Shown here piece after piece: positions 35,923 to 43,955 of a DNA stretch of 64,000 nucleotides (position 1 is its first letter; each line of letters starts with the position of its first letter). The position numbers and the translations under genes are program-made. The notes beneath the pieces were generated by a model. It saw only the letters and a program-made list of their open reading frames with translations, did no database searches and was not told where the DNA came from. The stretch is from Aphodovivens avicola (GTDB lineage: Bacteria > Actinomycetota > Coriobacteriia > Coriobacteriales > Eggerthellaceae), in the NCBI GenBank assembly GCA_018712515.1, contig DVGW01000011.1:62001-126000 (forward strand), in the 5' to 3' direction.

Positions 35923-36463
35923 GCTCCACGAAGTGCTTGATAACGGCGGCGCTGGTGGGGGTGCACAGCTCCCCTTCGCCAAGCTCGGCGCTGGTCGGGA
36001 TGCCCTGATCGAGGATCGCTTTGGTCGCCGGCGCGGGGATGGGCAGCTCGCCGTGCGCGCACACGACGGTGCCGCTGCCGGTTTGGACGGGCGTGGCGGT
36101 GATGGACTCCGGGTCGATCATCTCGATCGCCAGGCAGATCTCGCAGACGCAGCGGATCGCCTCGCCGTTGCCCACCTCGTGGAAATGCGTGTGCTCCACC
36201 GGACACCCGTGCACCGTTGCTTCCGCATTGGCCAGGATATCGTAGATCGCGCGCATGTCCTGCTTCACGCGGTCGCTCACGTTGAGGAAGTCGATCGTGG
36301 CGTTCACCTCGCCGATATCGTGGTGGTGGCGATCCGGCACACCGGCGGCAGCGATCGAAGCATCGAGCTCCTCGAGCTGCTCGGCGGACAAGCGTCCTCG
36401 CAGGTCGGCAAGGATGGTGCGACGTCGAGCGTCGCGGGAAAGATCAAGGTGAAGCGTGGTCAT
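35912..36463 (-). CDS. larC: LarC-family nickel-insertion protein, shortened
   Basis: A 183-residue protein matching the first part of LarC, which inserts nickel into the pincer cofactor by a CTP-dependent reaction. Visible family blocks are HHHDIGEVNATIDFLNVSDRVK, HGCPVEHTHFHEVGN, GSGTVVCAHGELPIPAPAT and GELCTPTSAAVIKHFV. It then stops at FERFE, where LarC proteins normally continue for about 200 residues with the CTP-binding LarC2 domain. It also lacks the usual N-terminal G-x-x-G-D-M segment. The stop lies within a direct repeat. The gene may be a truncated remnant or a stand-alone LarC1. The ATG at 36463 follows GGAAAGGAA. Confidence 0.72.
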   Translation of the reverse strand: MTTLHLDLSRDARRRTILADLRGRLSAEQLEELDASIAAAGVPDRHHHDIGEVNATIDFLNVSDRVKQDMRAIYDILANAEATVHGCPVEHTHFHEVGNGEAIRCVCEICLAIEMIDPESITATPVQTGSGTVVCAHGELPIPAPATKAILDQGIPTSAELGEGELCTPTSAAVIKHFVERFE

Positions 36464-36654
36464 AAAGGATGTTCCTTTCCAAATACAATCCGCAAGCATA
36501 TCGGACATGCTAGCGGTCCTGAAGGCGAGGCTCGCGCGCAGTATCCGCACGAGCCGAAACGTCCAGTGGACATTTCGCGCGAGCTCAGGACTTGTTTGAG
36601 CACGTGCCTTGCTTTCAGGGCCGCCCGGCAGACTCCCAGCAGAACGGCGAAACG

Positions 36655-37425
36655 CTAGCAGCCCAGGTGATTGATCAAGCTCGCCTGATACCCCGCGCCG
36701 AAGCCGTTGTCGATGTTCACCACCGAAACGCCCGAAGCGCAGGAGTTGAGCATGGCGAGCAGCGCCGCCACGCCGCCGAACGAGGCGCCGTAGCCGATGC
36801 TGGTGGGCACCGCGATGACGGGACAGGACGCCATGCCGCCGATAACGGAGGCGAGCGCTCCCTCCATGCCGGCGACCGCGACGATCACCTGGGCCGCCGC
36901 GATATCGTCGACATGCGCGAGCAACCGGTGCAGCCCCGCCACGCCCACATCGTAGAGGCGCTGCACCTCGTTGCCGAGCGCTTCGGCCACCAGCGCCGCC
37001 TCCTCGGCGACGGGGAGATCGCTCGTGCCGGCCGCGGCGACGACGATGCGCCCGTTGCCGTCGGGCGCGGGCATGCCGCCCACCAGGCCGATGCGCGGGA
37101 TCCCATGGTAGACGAGCTCGCCGACGCCCTCGGCGTCGAGCAGCCGCTTCACCTCCGCCGCCTTGTCGGCATCCAGGCGCGTGACGAGCACGCGCTCCTG
37201 CCCCGCGGCGCGCAGGCTCGCGGCGATCCCGGCGATCTGGGACGCCGTCTTGCCCGCGCCGTAGATCACCTCAGCCACGCCCTGGCGCAGCCCGCGTTGC
37301 AGGTCGACCTTGGCGTAGCCCAGATCCTCGAACGGCGCCGTCTTCAGCTTGACCAGCGCCTCGTCGGGCGCGACCTCGCCCGAAGCCACGCGCCGCAGCA
37401 GCTCGCGCGCTTCACGTTCTTCCAT
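36655..37425 (-). CDS. larB: LarB, pincer-cofactor carboxylase/hydrolase
   Basis: A 256-residue protein of the LarB family (N5-CAIR mutase-like), which carboxylates nicotinic acid adenine dinucleotide at the first step of nickel-pincer cofactor synthesis. Family features: DLGYAKVDLQRGLRQGVAEVIYGAGKT near residue 40, VVAAAGTSDLPVAEEAA, YDVGVAGLHRL, VAGMEGALASVIGG, and PTSIGYGASFGGVAALLAMLNSCA. The ATG at 37425 follows AAAGGAG at good spacing, so the ATG seven codons upstream is not preferred. It lies between larE and larC in one operon. Confidence 0.92.
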   Translation of the reverse strand: MEEREARELLRRVASGEVAPDEALVKLKTAPFEDLGYAKVDLQRGLRQGVAEVIYGAGKTASQIAGIAASLRAAGQERVLVTRLDADKAAEVKRLLDAEGVGELVYHGIPRIGLVGGMPAPDGNGRIVVAAAGTSDLPVAEEAALVAEALGNEVQRLYDVGVAGLHRLLAHVDDIAAAQVIVAVAGMEGALASVIGGMASCPVIAVPTSIGYGASFGGVAALLAMLNSCASGVSVVNIDNGFGAGYQASLINHLGC

Positions 37426-37446
37426 CGAAACGCTCCTTTCCGGCAT

Positions 37447-38160
37447 CTACCGGCGTCCATCCCGCTCGTCGGCGTCCGCGCCTTCGCCCCACGGGCGCCT
37501 GCCTCCATCGACCCCGCGCTCGCATGCCGCGCGGGCCAGCGACACCTCCGTGAGGGGATCGCCCTGCGGAACCGCCGTCGCCAAGCACGAGAAGCTCGGC
37601 TTTTCCGCCGTGAGCACGCCGATCTCGCGCGAGGCCGCGCGCACGCCCTCCTTGGTCATGCCCGCACGGCGCAGCGGCGATACCACGCCCAATTCCGCAA
37701 GAGCGCGAAATCCGGGTCGACGCGCCGGATCGTCAGACGCGTTCGTCCCGTCGATCAGCACCTCGAATCCATCGCGCCGCGCCGCATCGCGCACCGCGCC
37801 CAGGATGAACCGCTTGCACAGGTAGCAGCGATCAGGCGGGTTCGCGCAGATGTCGTCCTGCGAGAGGATGTCCAGCTCCAGCACGCGGAAGCCCACGTCC
37901 GCTTCGGGATGACGCATCCGCACCTCGTCGAGCACGCGGCGGGCGTCCTCCAGCTCGAAGTCTGCCTGAAACGCCGTCTTGACGCAGTACGCGCCCACCG
38001 CGCATCCCGCCGCCGCGGCGGCCATGAGCAGGTACGACGAGTCGCATCCCCCCGAGAACGCCAGTGCGACCCGCGGCGTGCGCGCGAAGAACGACTCCAG
38101 AGATTCCTCCCTCAGAGCCTGCCCTCCGCCCGCCCAATTTCCATCGGCAACGCCCGCCAT
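37447..38160 (-). CDS. larE: LarE, ATP-dependent sulfur insertase
   Basis: A 237-residue ATP-pyrophosphatase of the LarE family, which transfers sulfur to the pincer-cofactor precursor. The PP-loop SGGCDSS is at residues 36-42, and CYLCKRFILGAV carries cysteines in the position used for sulfur transfer or a cluster. KPSFSCLATAVPQGDPLTE follows near the C-terminus. The protein then ends about 30 residues later in an arginine/glycine-rich tail, shorter than usual. First gene of larE-larB-larC; the operator-like promoter at 38184-38212 lies 24-52 bases upstream. No larA is in the window. Confidence 0.9.
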   Translation of the reverse strand: MAGVADGNWAGGGQALREESLESFFARTPRVALAFSGGCDSSYLLMAAAAAGCAVGAYCVKTAFQADFELEDARRVLDEVRMRHPEADVGFRVLELDILSQDDICANPPDRCYLCKRFILGAVRDAARRDGFEVLIDGTNASDDPARRPGFRALAELGVVSPLRRAGMTKEGVRAASREIGVLTAEKPSFSCLATAVPQGDPLTEVSLARAACERGVDGGRRPWGEGADADERDGRR

Positions 38161-38183
38161 GCCTGAACCTCCCTTGCCCCACT

Positions 38184-38212
38184 TTACAACTTGGAGCAAA
38201 CTCCAATACAAC
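38184..38212 (-). promoter_or_regulatory. larE promoter with dyad in the spacer
   Basis: On the minus strand TTGTAT (-35) and TGTAAA (-10) are 17 bases apart, and the spacer holds a perfect dyad TTGGAG-TTTG-CTCCAA. The start codon is 24 bases beyond the -10 element. A dyad at this position suggests repressor or MerR-type control. Confidence 0.6.
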
Positions 38213-38236
38213 ACCTGCCCCACGATCCCTGCAATG

Positions 38237-38507
38237 ACCCCAAATAACGGATAATTTGGATATTGAAGACAATTATTACGATAGTTGGGGTAATCGCGGG
38301 CATCCTGACGCATCGCATTGCGTTTCCAACCCCCTCAGAAAGAAACGCCATCCATCTTGCTATAAAAACACCTGTTCAAAACTATTCCAAATATGGATAA
38401 CTCAAGGGCGTCACGACTTCGCATCCCTCATCGGGCCGCAGAAGGTGCCTCCAACCCCAAATTCCGCAAATTTTGACTTAGAAATCCAAAAAATGCGTTA
38501 TTTGGGG
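38237..38507. repeat. Paired inverted palindromic element, copy pair 2
   Basis: Copies of the same palindrome family as at 9731-9975: 38237-38291 (plus; ACCCCAAATAACGGAT) and 38455-38507 (minus; CCCCAAATAACGCATTTTTT). They face each other around about 160 bases of unrelated AT-rich sequence. No gene is visible inside. Confidence 0.8.
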
Positions 38508-38576
38508 CCACAAGCTGATTCCGCCAGCGCTCTTCGCATGGCGCGAGGACTCCGAACCGGAAAACGAGCCCGGATC

Positions 38577-39641
38577 CTACACGTTGAACTTGAAGTGCAT
38601 GACGTCGCCGTCCTGCACCACGTACTCCTTGCCCTCCTGGCGCAGCTTGCCGGCATCGCGGCAGCCCTTCTCGCCGCCGAGGGCGACGTAGTCCTCGTAC
38701 GACGCGGTCTCGGCCTTGATGAAGCCGCGCTCGAAATCGGTGTGGATGACACCCGCGGCCTGCGGTGCCTTCGCGCCGATCGGGATCGTCCAGGCGCGCG
38801 TCTCGGTCTCGCCGCTGGTGAAGTAGCTCTGCAGCCCCAGCAGGCGGTACGCCTCGCGCACCAGGCGAGCGAGGCCGCTCTCCTCAAGGCCCATCGCCTC
38901 CAGGTACTCCTTGGCCTCCTCGGGATCAAGCTCGGCAAGATCGGCCTCCACCTTCGCCGAGATCGGCACCGGCGTGCAGCCGTCGATCTCGGGCAGGTCG
39001 GCGTCAAGCTGGTCCTCGTCGACGTTGGCGATGTAGAGCATGGGCTTCATCGTCAGCAGGTGCAGTTCGTAGATGGCGTCGATCTCGTCCTCGGAAAGGT
39101 CGAGGGTGCGCGCGCGATGGCCCTCGTTGAGACCCTCAAGCACCTTCTTGGCGGCGGCGAGCTTGGCGGCGCCCGCCTTGTCGCGCTTGGCCTCCTTCTC
39201 AAGACGCGGGATCGCCTTCTCGATGGTGGCCATGTCGGCCAGGATCAGCTCGGTCTTGATGGTCTCCACGTCGCTTTGCGGGTCGACCTTGCCGGCGACG
39301 TGCACGACGTCGGGATCGCTGAAGAAGCGCACGACCTCGCAGATCGCATCGGTCTCGCGGATGTTCGCCAGGAACTGGTTGCCCAGGCCTTCGCCCTGCG
39401 ACGCGCCCGCCACCAGACCGGCGATGTCGACGAACTCGACCGTCGCGGGCACGATGCGCGCCGGATGGTCGATCGCCGCCAGCGCGTCGAGGCGCGCGTC
39501 GGGCACCGGCACCACGCCCACGTTGGGCTCGATGGTGGCGAAGGGGTAGTTGGCGGCCAGACCGCCCTTGTTGGTCAAAGCGGTGAACAGCGTGGACTTG
39601 CCCACGTTGGGCATGCCGACGATACCGATCGAAAGGGACAT
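38577..39641 (-). CDS. ychF: YchF/OLA1 family ribosome-associated ATPase
   Basis: A 354-residue P-loop protein of the Obg/YchF group, which hydrolyses ATP and binds ribosomes. G1 is GMPNVGKS (residues 9-16); the G3 region is VEFVDIAGLVAGASQGEGLGN, with hydrophobic instead of catalytic Gln as usual for YchF. A coiled insert (about 130-200) and a C-terminal TGS domain ending QDGDVMHFKFNV complete the normal layout. The ATG at 39641 follows GAAGGAAG. It is a single gene bounded by repeats on both sides. Confidence 0.95.
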   Translation of the reverse strand: MSLSIGIVGMPNVGKSTLFTALTNKGGLAANYPFATIEPNVGVVPVPDARLDALAAIDHPARIVPATVEFVDIAGLVAGASQGEGLGNQFLANIRETDAICEVVRFFSDPDVVHVAGKVDPQSDVETIKTELILADMATIEKAIPRLEKEAKRDKAGAAKLAAAKKVLEGLNEGHRARTLDLSEDEIDAIYELHLLTMKPMLYIANVDEDQLDADLPEIDGCTPVPISAKVEADLAELDPEEAKEYLEAMGLEESGLARLVREAYRLLGLQSYFTSGETETRAWTIPIGAKAPQAAGVIHTDFERGFIKAETASYEDYVALGGEKGCRDAGKLRQEGKEYVVQDGDVMHFKFNV

Positions 39642-39746
39642 GGGGTCTTCCTTCTCATGCAGGGTCTTTTGCATGCGCCGACGCCGCAGCGCGATGCCTC
39701 TGTAACCGCCCTATGATACCGCACCTGGCTTTTCGTTGCGGGACAA

Positions 39747-39935
39747 CCAGGCTTTTTCGCTTTGAAGCCATTTTTCTCGAAGAATGCGACGTCCAAGCTC
39801 TTCGCGATTGCCGAAATCGTCTCATTCTTCGTAATACTTTGCAGTGCGGCTTCGTTTGATGATGATTCAGTCCACTTCAAAGTGCTTCGATGTCGCATTC
39901 TCCGCAAAAAATGGCACTCCATCTGAAAAGCCTGG
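39747..39935. repeat. AT-rich inverted-repeat module, second sequence family
   Basis: Left arm 39747-39796 (CCAGGCTTTTTCGC to GAATGCGACGTCCAAG) is an inverted match to 39885-39935 (CTTCGATGTCGCATTC to GAAAAGCCTGG). The interior holds two smaller hairpins (CGAAGAATGCGAC with GTCTCATTCTTCG; CTTTGCAGTG with CACTTCAAAG). It occupies the gap between ychF and the NrfD gene. Confidence 0.7.
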
Positions 39936-39948
39936 TTTAGAGGCCGGG

Positions 39949-40020
39949 CTCCCGTTCCTGCTCCCGTTCCTGTTCCTGCTCCTGCTCCTGTTCCCGTACC
40001 TGTACCTGTACCTGCTCCTG
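39949..40020. repeat. Hexanucleotide tandem repeat
   Basis: Twelve consecutive hexamers of the forms CTCCCG, TTCCTG, CTCCTG and TACCTG form a pyrimidine-rich tract with no gene. It directly follows the inverted-repeat module. Confidence 0.8.
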
Positions 40021-40124
40021 TCCCCACTCTCATCCCCGTGCCCCATCCCCATGGAAACGGCGATGACGCCCGAACGAATCAACTCGCTTGCGACTGCATC
40101 CGTTTCTCCTTGTGGAAACGTGCG

Positions 40125-40154
40125 AAGGCCGGCGCGCGGGGGCACGCCGGCCTT
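40125..40154 (-). terminator. Hairpin after the first NrfD-type operon
   Basis: A perfect 10-bp stem AAGGCCGGCG/CGCCGGCCTT, 33 bases after the nrfD-like stop. The T-rich tract is weak on the minus strand, so it is a probable rather than a certain terminator. Confidence 0.6.
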
Positions 40155-40186
40155 CTTAGGAGGGGAAGGAGATCAGCTAGCAGCCG

Positions 40187-41080
40187 TTAGGCAAGCGGAA
40201 CCACGATCGTCAGGGGCACCGCCGCCGCCACGATCAGGAAGCGGAGCAGGAAGCCGCCCACGAGCACGCCCGCGTCCGAGAAGAAGCTGATCCAGTGGGC
40301 CTTGCGGCTCTCCTCGAACTCCTTGGGGCTGAAGAACAGCAGCCAGGTCTCGAGCACGGTGGGAAGCACCAGGCCGATGGCGACCAGGCCGATCCAGAAC
40401 CACAGCGCCCATTCGCCGGACACCAGGCTCATGACGGACTCCCAGCCCGCGGTGTTGGTCTGTGCGGTGATGAAGCACAGCGAGGCGACCAGCACCAGCT
40501 CGATGATCGGCAGGCAGAAGTGGAACTTCTTGAGAACGCCCACGCGGATGAACTCGTCAGCATGGCGAACCACAGCCACCATCAGCACCGATGCGGCGCC
40601 GGAGGACAGCGCGGACACCAGGAACAGGATCGGCAGCAGCGCGTTGTTCCACAGCGGATAGGTCTTGCACACGCCCAAGAGAGCGCCGGTGTAGATGGCC
40701 ACGCACACCGCCAGCACGACGCCGGCGATCTCGAGCCAGTTGGGGATGCGGCGGTTCAGGCGGTCGAGGACGAACGCCGCGATGGCCACCACCATGAACA
40801 GACCCAGGAACACCACGCCCCACATCATCACGGAGCCGGGATTCATCAGCAGGTAGAAGAAGCGGATCGGATTATGCAGGCCGGCCTCGGCGTCCACCAT
40901 CAGCAGGACCAGGCCCACCGCCACCGCGATCGGGGCGATGATGCGGCCCATCTTCTGCATGGACGTGGCCTCGGGATGGCGCCAGCCCAGAAACGCGGAG
41001 GTGATGAAGGCGCCCGCGCCCAGGCCCGCAAGGAACAGGTACCACGAGATAATGGGACCCCAGATGGGTTCGTACGTCAT
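40187..41080 (-). CDS. NrfD/PsrC-like membrane subunit (operon 1)
   Basis: A 297-residue membrane protein with eight hydrophobic segments. It opens MTYEPIWGPIISWYLFLAGLGAGAF and contains ASVLMVAVVRHADEF and FLGWRHPEA, typical of the NrfD/PsrC quinol-oxidising family. It should pass quinol electrons to the Fe-S subunit encoded upstream. The ATG at 41080 follows GAGGTGA; a GTG at 41089 overlapping the upstream stop is an alternative start. It is the last gene of the first torD-A-B-C operon. Confidence 0.85.
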   Translation of the reverse strand: MTYEPIWGPIISWYLFLAGLGAGAFITSAFLGWRHPEATSMQKMGRIIAPIAVAVGLVLLMVDAEAGLHNPIRFFYLLMNPGSVMMWGVVFLGLFMVVAIAAFVLDRLNRRIPNWLEIAGVVLAVCVAIYTGALLGVCKTYPLWNNALLPILFLVSALSSGAASVLMVAVVRHADEFIRVGVLKKFHFCLPIIELVLVASLCFITAQTNTAGWESVMSLVSGEWALWFWIGLVAIGLVLPTVLETWLLFFSPKEFEESRKAHWISFFSDAGVLVGGFLLRFLIVAAAVPLTIVVPLA

Positions 41081-41085
41081 GGTTA

Positions 41086-41631
41086 TCACCTCACGTAGAA
41101 GATCTTGGCCTTCGTCAGATCGCCTGCGATGGGCAGGGCGTTCTTCTCGACGATGGCACGGGACAGTTCGCTGTTGGGATCATCGAGATCGCCGAAGATG
41201 CGGCAGCCGGTGACGCATGCCGTGACGCACGTGTTGGACGGCGTCTCGGGATGCTCGTACACCCAGGCGTGGCAGAACTTGCACTTCTCCACGGCGCCCG
41301 ACACCTTGTTGTGCACGCGCACCTGGTAGGGGCAGGCGGCCATGCAGTAGCGGCAGCCGATGCACTTGGACTCGTCCACGCGCACCACGCCGCCCTCGCC
41401 GATGTAGCTGGCACCGGTCGGGCACACATGCACGCACGGGGCGTCCTCGCAGTGCATGCACTGCAGCGGCACGGTCTCGTGGTGCACGAACGGCAGGGTG
41501 CCCGTCTCGCGCTCCTCGTAGCGGATGTAATCCACCTCGGGATCCTGGCCGTTCTGGCGCTGGCACGCGGTGCGGCAGGCGAAGCAGCCGATGCAGTTGG
41601 TGGTATCGATAAGCATTCCGTAGCGGGTCAT
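41086..41631 (-). CDS. Four-cluster ferredoxin subunit (operon 1)
   Basis: A 181-residue polyferredoxin of the DmsB/PsrB/NrfC type: CIGCFACRTACQ, CMHCEDAPCVHVCP, CIGCRYCMAACP, and a fourth site with CKFC and CVTACVTGC. It carries electrons from the NrfD-like anchor to the molybdenum subunit. Its ATG shares one base with the TAA of the catalytic subunit (TAATG), so the two are coupled. Confidence 0.92.
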   Translation of the reverse strand: MTRYGMLIDTTNCIGCFACRTACQRQNGQDPEVDYIRYEERETGTLPFVHHETVPLQCMHCEDAPCVHVCPTGASYIGEGGVVRVDESKCIGCRYCMAACPYQVRVHNKVSGAVEKCKFCHAWVYEHPETPSNTCVTACVTGCRIFGDLDDPNSELSRAIVEKNALPIAGDLTKAKIFYVR

Positions 41632-43826
41632 TATGCACCTACCTTCTTCACGGTGACGAGCGTCTCCTGCGACATGGTGCCGCCGTAGCCGGGCTCGATG
41701 TGGAAGGGCACGAAGTCCATCTGGCGCAGGCCGACGTTATAGGCCGTGCGCTGCTCCGGAACCGAGCAGCCGTAGTGGCTGGGCAGGTAGATGGACGTGG
41801 GCTCGATGCGCTGGGTCACCTTGACGCGCGTGCGGCCGGTGTGCGTCTCGCTGGAGAGCTCGACCTCGTCGCCGTCTTCGATGCCCATGCTGGCAGCGAC
41901 ATCGGCGTTCATCCAGATGCGCTCGAGACCGTACATCTTGGTGATGGCCATGAGCGGCTCGATGTTGGCGGTCTGGGTGTGGGTGTGGATCGCCTGCTTG
42001 CCGCCGACCAGGCGGAACTGGCCTTCGCCGGGCATGACCTTGGGCTCCAGCCAGCCGGGCGACGCCGGGAAGCCGGCCTTCACGCATGCCTCGCTGGTGA
42101 AGTGGACCTTTTTGTCGGCGGTGCCCCACGTGGTCTTGAGGGCGTACTTGAGCTGCTTTTCGGGGAAGGTGATCGTGCCCTTCTCGCGCAGCTCGTCGAG
42201 CGTGATGCCCAGCGTCTGCAGCTGGGCGTCGGCGAGCTCGTCGACGGTGAACTCGAAGTACTCGCCCACGCCGCACGCCTTGGCGAGCTCGGTGAAGATC
42301 TCGTCGACCGGCTTGGTGTTGGGATGGATCTTCTCGAGCACGCGGTCGCGCAGGCTGACGACGGGAACCTTGCCGCCCACGAACTCGGGCACCTCGAGGC
42401 GCTCCAGATAGCTCGTGTCGGGAAGCACGTACTGGCAGGCCTGGCAGGTCTCGGTCATCTGGACGTCGATGGCGACGGACAGCTCGGCCGCCTGGACGAA
42501 CTCGGCCAGCTGGGCGGGGTTGGAGTAGCCCGCGACGCAGTTGGACTGATAGAAGAACACGCCCTTGACGCGGCCCTCGGGGATGACCGAGAGGGCGAAC
42601 GTCGACACGCCCATGCCGCCGGAGGAAACCGGGTACTCGGCCTGGCCGATGATCTTCTCGGACGGCGTCGGCGGAGCGGCGAACTTGGGATCGGTCAGCT
42701 TGCCGGCGCTCTGACTGGCCGGGAAGTAGGCGCCGCCTTCGATGCCCCAGCAGCCCAGCAGCGTGTTGAACAGGCACAGCGCACGTGCCGTCTCGCCGGA
42801 GTTCTGATGCGCGCAACCGAACGCGGCGCGCCAGCCCTGCTCGATGCAGGCTTTGGGAGCGGCTTCCCACATCTCGTTGGCAAGACGCTCGATCGTCTCG
42901 GCGGGGATGCCGGTGATCTCGGAGGCCCACTCGGGGGTGTACTCCTGGACGCGCTGCTGCCAGTCCTCGAAGCCGACCGTGTAGTTGGCGATGTAGTCGG
43001 CGTCGTACTTGCCGTCCTTGATGAGGACGTGCGCCATGGCCAGGATCAGCGCCAGGTCGGTGCCGGGCTTGATGGGCACCCACTCGTCGGCGTACAGGCA
43101 GCTGTTGTTGTAGCGCGGGTCGACCATCACGATATGGACGCCCTTGGCATGCGCGTCGCGCAGCTGGTGCAGCGAGGCCGGGCGGATGCCGTCGGCGTAG
43201 CTGCGGCCCAGGAACATGATCATGTTAGCGTTGGCGACGTCGGCGGTGAAGTCGGCGGCGCCGATGGCCTGGGTCATGCCGGAGTTCTTGGACATGTTGC
43301 AGGACACGCCGTGGGTGTACACGTTCGCGGAGCCGAGCGCGTTCATGAAGCGCTTGGTGTAGTAGCTGCCCGACGGACGCGGGTCCTGGATCATGATGAG
43401 CGACTGCGGACCGTCGGACGCGATGATGGCCTGCGTCTTCTCGGCGATCTCGCTGAGCGCCTGATCCCAGCTGATCGCCTCGAACTTGCCCTGGTCGTTC
43501 TTCTTCAGCGGATCGGTGAGGCGGTCCTCAGACCATGCGATCGACGCGTAGCCGTAGCCGCGCGCGCACAGCGTGCCGTCGCAGTACGGATGGTCGGCGT
43601 CGCCCACCATCTCGGTGAAGCGGCCGTCCTCGCCCACGTACGCGGTGAATCCGCACTTGGACGAGCAGGAGTTGCACAGCGAGTGCACGGCCTTCTTCTC
43701 GCCGGCGGCGTGGGCCTGCTCGGCCTCCCAGGCGGAAAAGCCCAGAAATCCGCTGCCGGCAGCCACCGCGGCGACTCCCGCGCTTGCCGCAAGGAAGCTT
43801 CGCCTGGTGATCGAATAATCCGTCAT
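41631..43826 (-). CDS. PsrA/PhsA-like molybdopterin catalytic subunit (operon 1)
   Basis: A 731-residue molybdopterin oxidoreductase with a Tat signal (SITRRSFLAASAGVAAVAAG). The [4Fe-4S] motif is C51-x2-C54-x3-C58 with C87 in LCARG. C176 in THGVSCNMSKNSG lies where polysulfide/thiosulfate reductases and NapA carry a molybdenum-binding cysteine, in contrast to serine in DMSO reductases; this assignment is inference. The genes for Fe-S and NrfD subunits follow. The likely role is respiratory reduction of a sulfur or other inorganic or organic acceptor. A closely related second copy is encoded at 46294-48495. Confidence 0.87.
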   Translation of the reverse strand: MTDYSITRRSFLAASAGVAAVAAGSGFLGFSAWEAEQAHAAGEKKAVHSLCNSCSSKCGFTAYVGEDGRFTEMVGDADHPYCDGTLCARGYGYASIAWSEDRLTDPLKKNDQGKFEAISWDQALSEIAEKTQAIIASDGPQSLIMIQDPRPSGSYYTKRFMNALGSANVYTHGVSCNMSKNSGMTQAIGAADFTADVANANMIMFLGRSYADGIRPASLHQLRDAHAKGVHIVMVDPRYNNSCLYADEWVPIKPGTDLALILAMAHVLIKDGKYDADYIANYTVGFEDWQQRVQEYTPEWASEITGIPAETIERLANEMWEAAPKACIEQGWRAAFGCAHQNSGETARALCLFNTLLGCWGIEGGAYFPASQSAGKLTDPKFAAPPTPSEKIIGQAEYPVSSGGMGVSTFALSVIPEGRVKGVFFYQSNCVAGYSNPAQLAEFVQAAELSVAIDVQMTETCQACQYVLPDTSYLERLEVPEFVGGKVPVVSLRDRVLEKIHPNTKPVDEIFTELAKACGVGEYFEFTVDELADAQLQTLGITLDELREKGTITFPEKQLKYALKTTWGTADKKVHFTSEACVKAGFPASPGWLEPKVMPGEGQFRLVGGKQAIHTHTQTANIEPLMAITKMYGLERIWMNADVAASMGIEDGDEVELSSETHTGRTRVKVTQRIEPTSIYLPSHYGCSVPEQRTAYNVGLRQMDFVPFHIEPGYGGTMSQETLVTVKKVGA

Positions 43827-43955
43827 CGTCTCCCCCTTCTCTTTTCCCTCTTACTTACGCTTTCTTTCCTTTATCGTGAGCGCCCTCGGCGCAAAACGAA
43901 CGTTGGCGGCGAGCCGAATGAAAAAGCGACCGCCCCTTCTCCGCGTTTTCGGCGG

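Noticed and set aside
39575..40033. Frame with Gly-Thr/Gly-Ala repeats reading through the hexamer tract
   Set aside because: The repetitive protein is only the translation of a non-coding hexanucleotide repeat, with no ribosome site.
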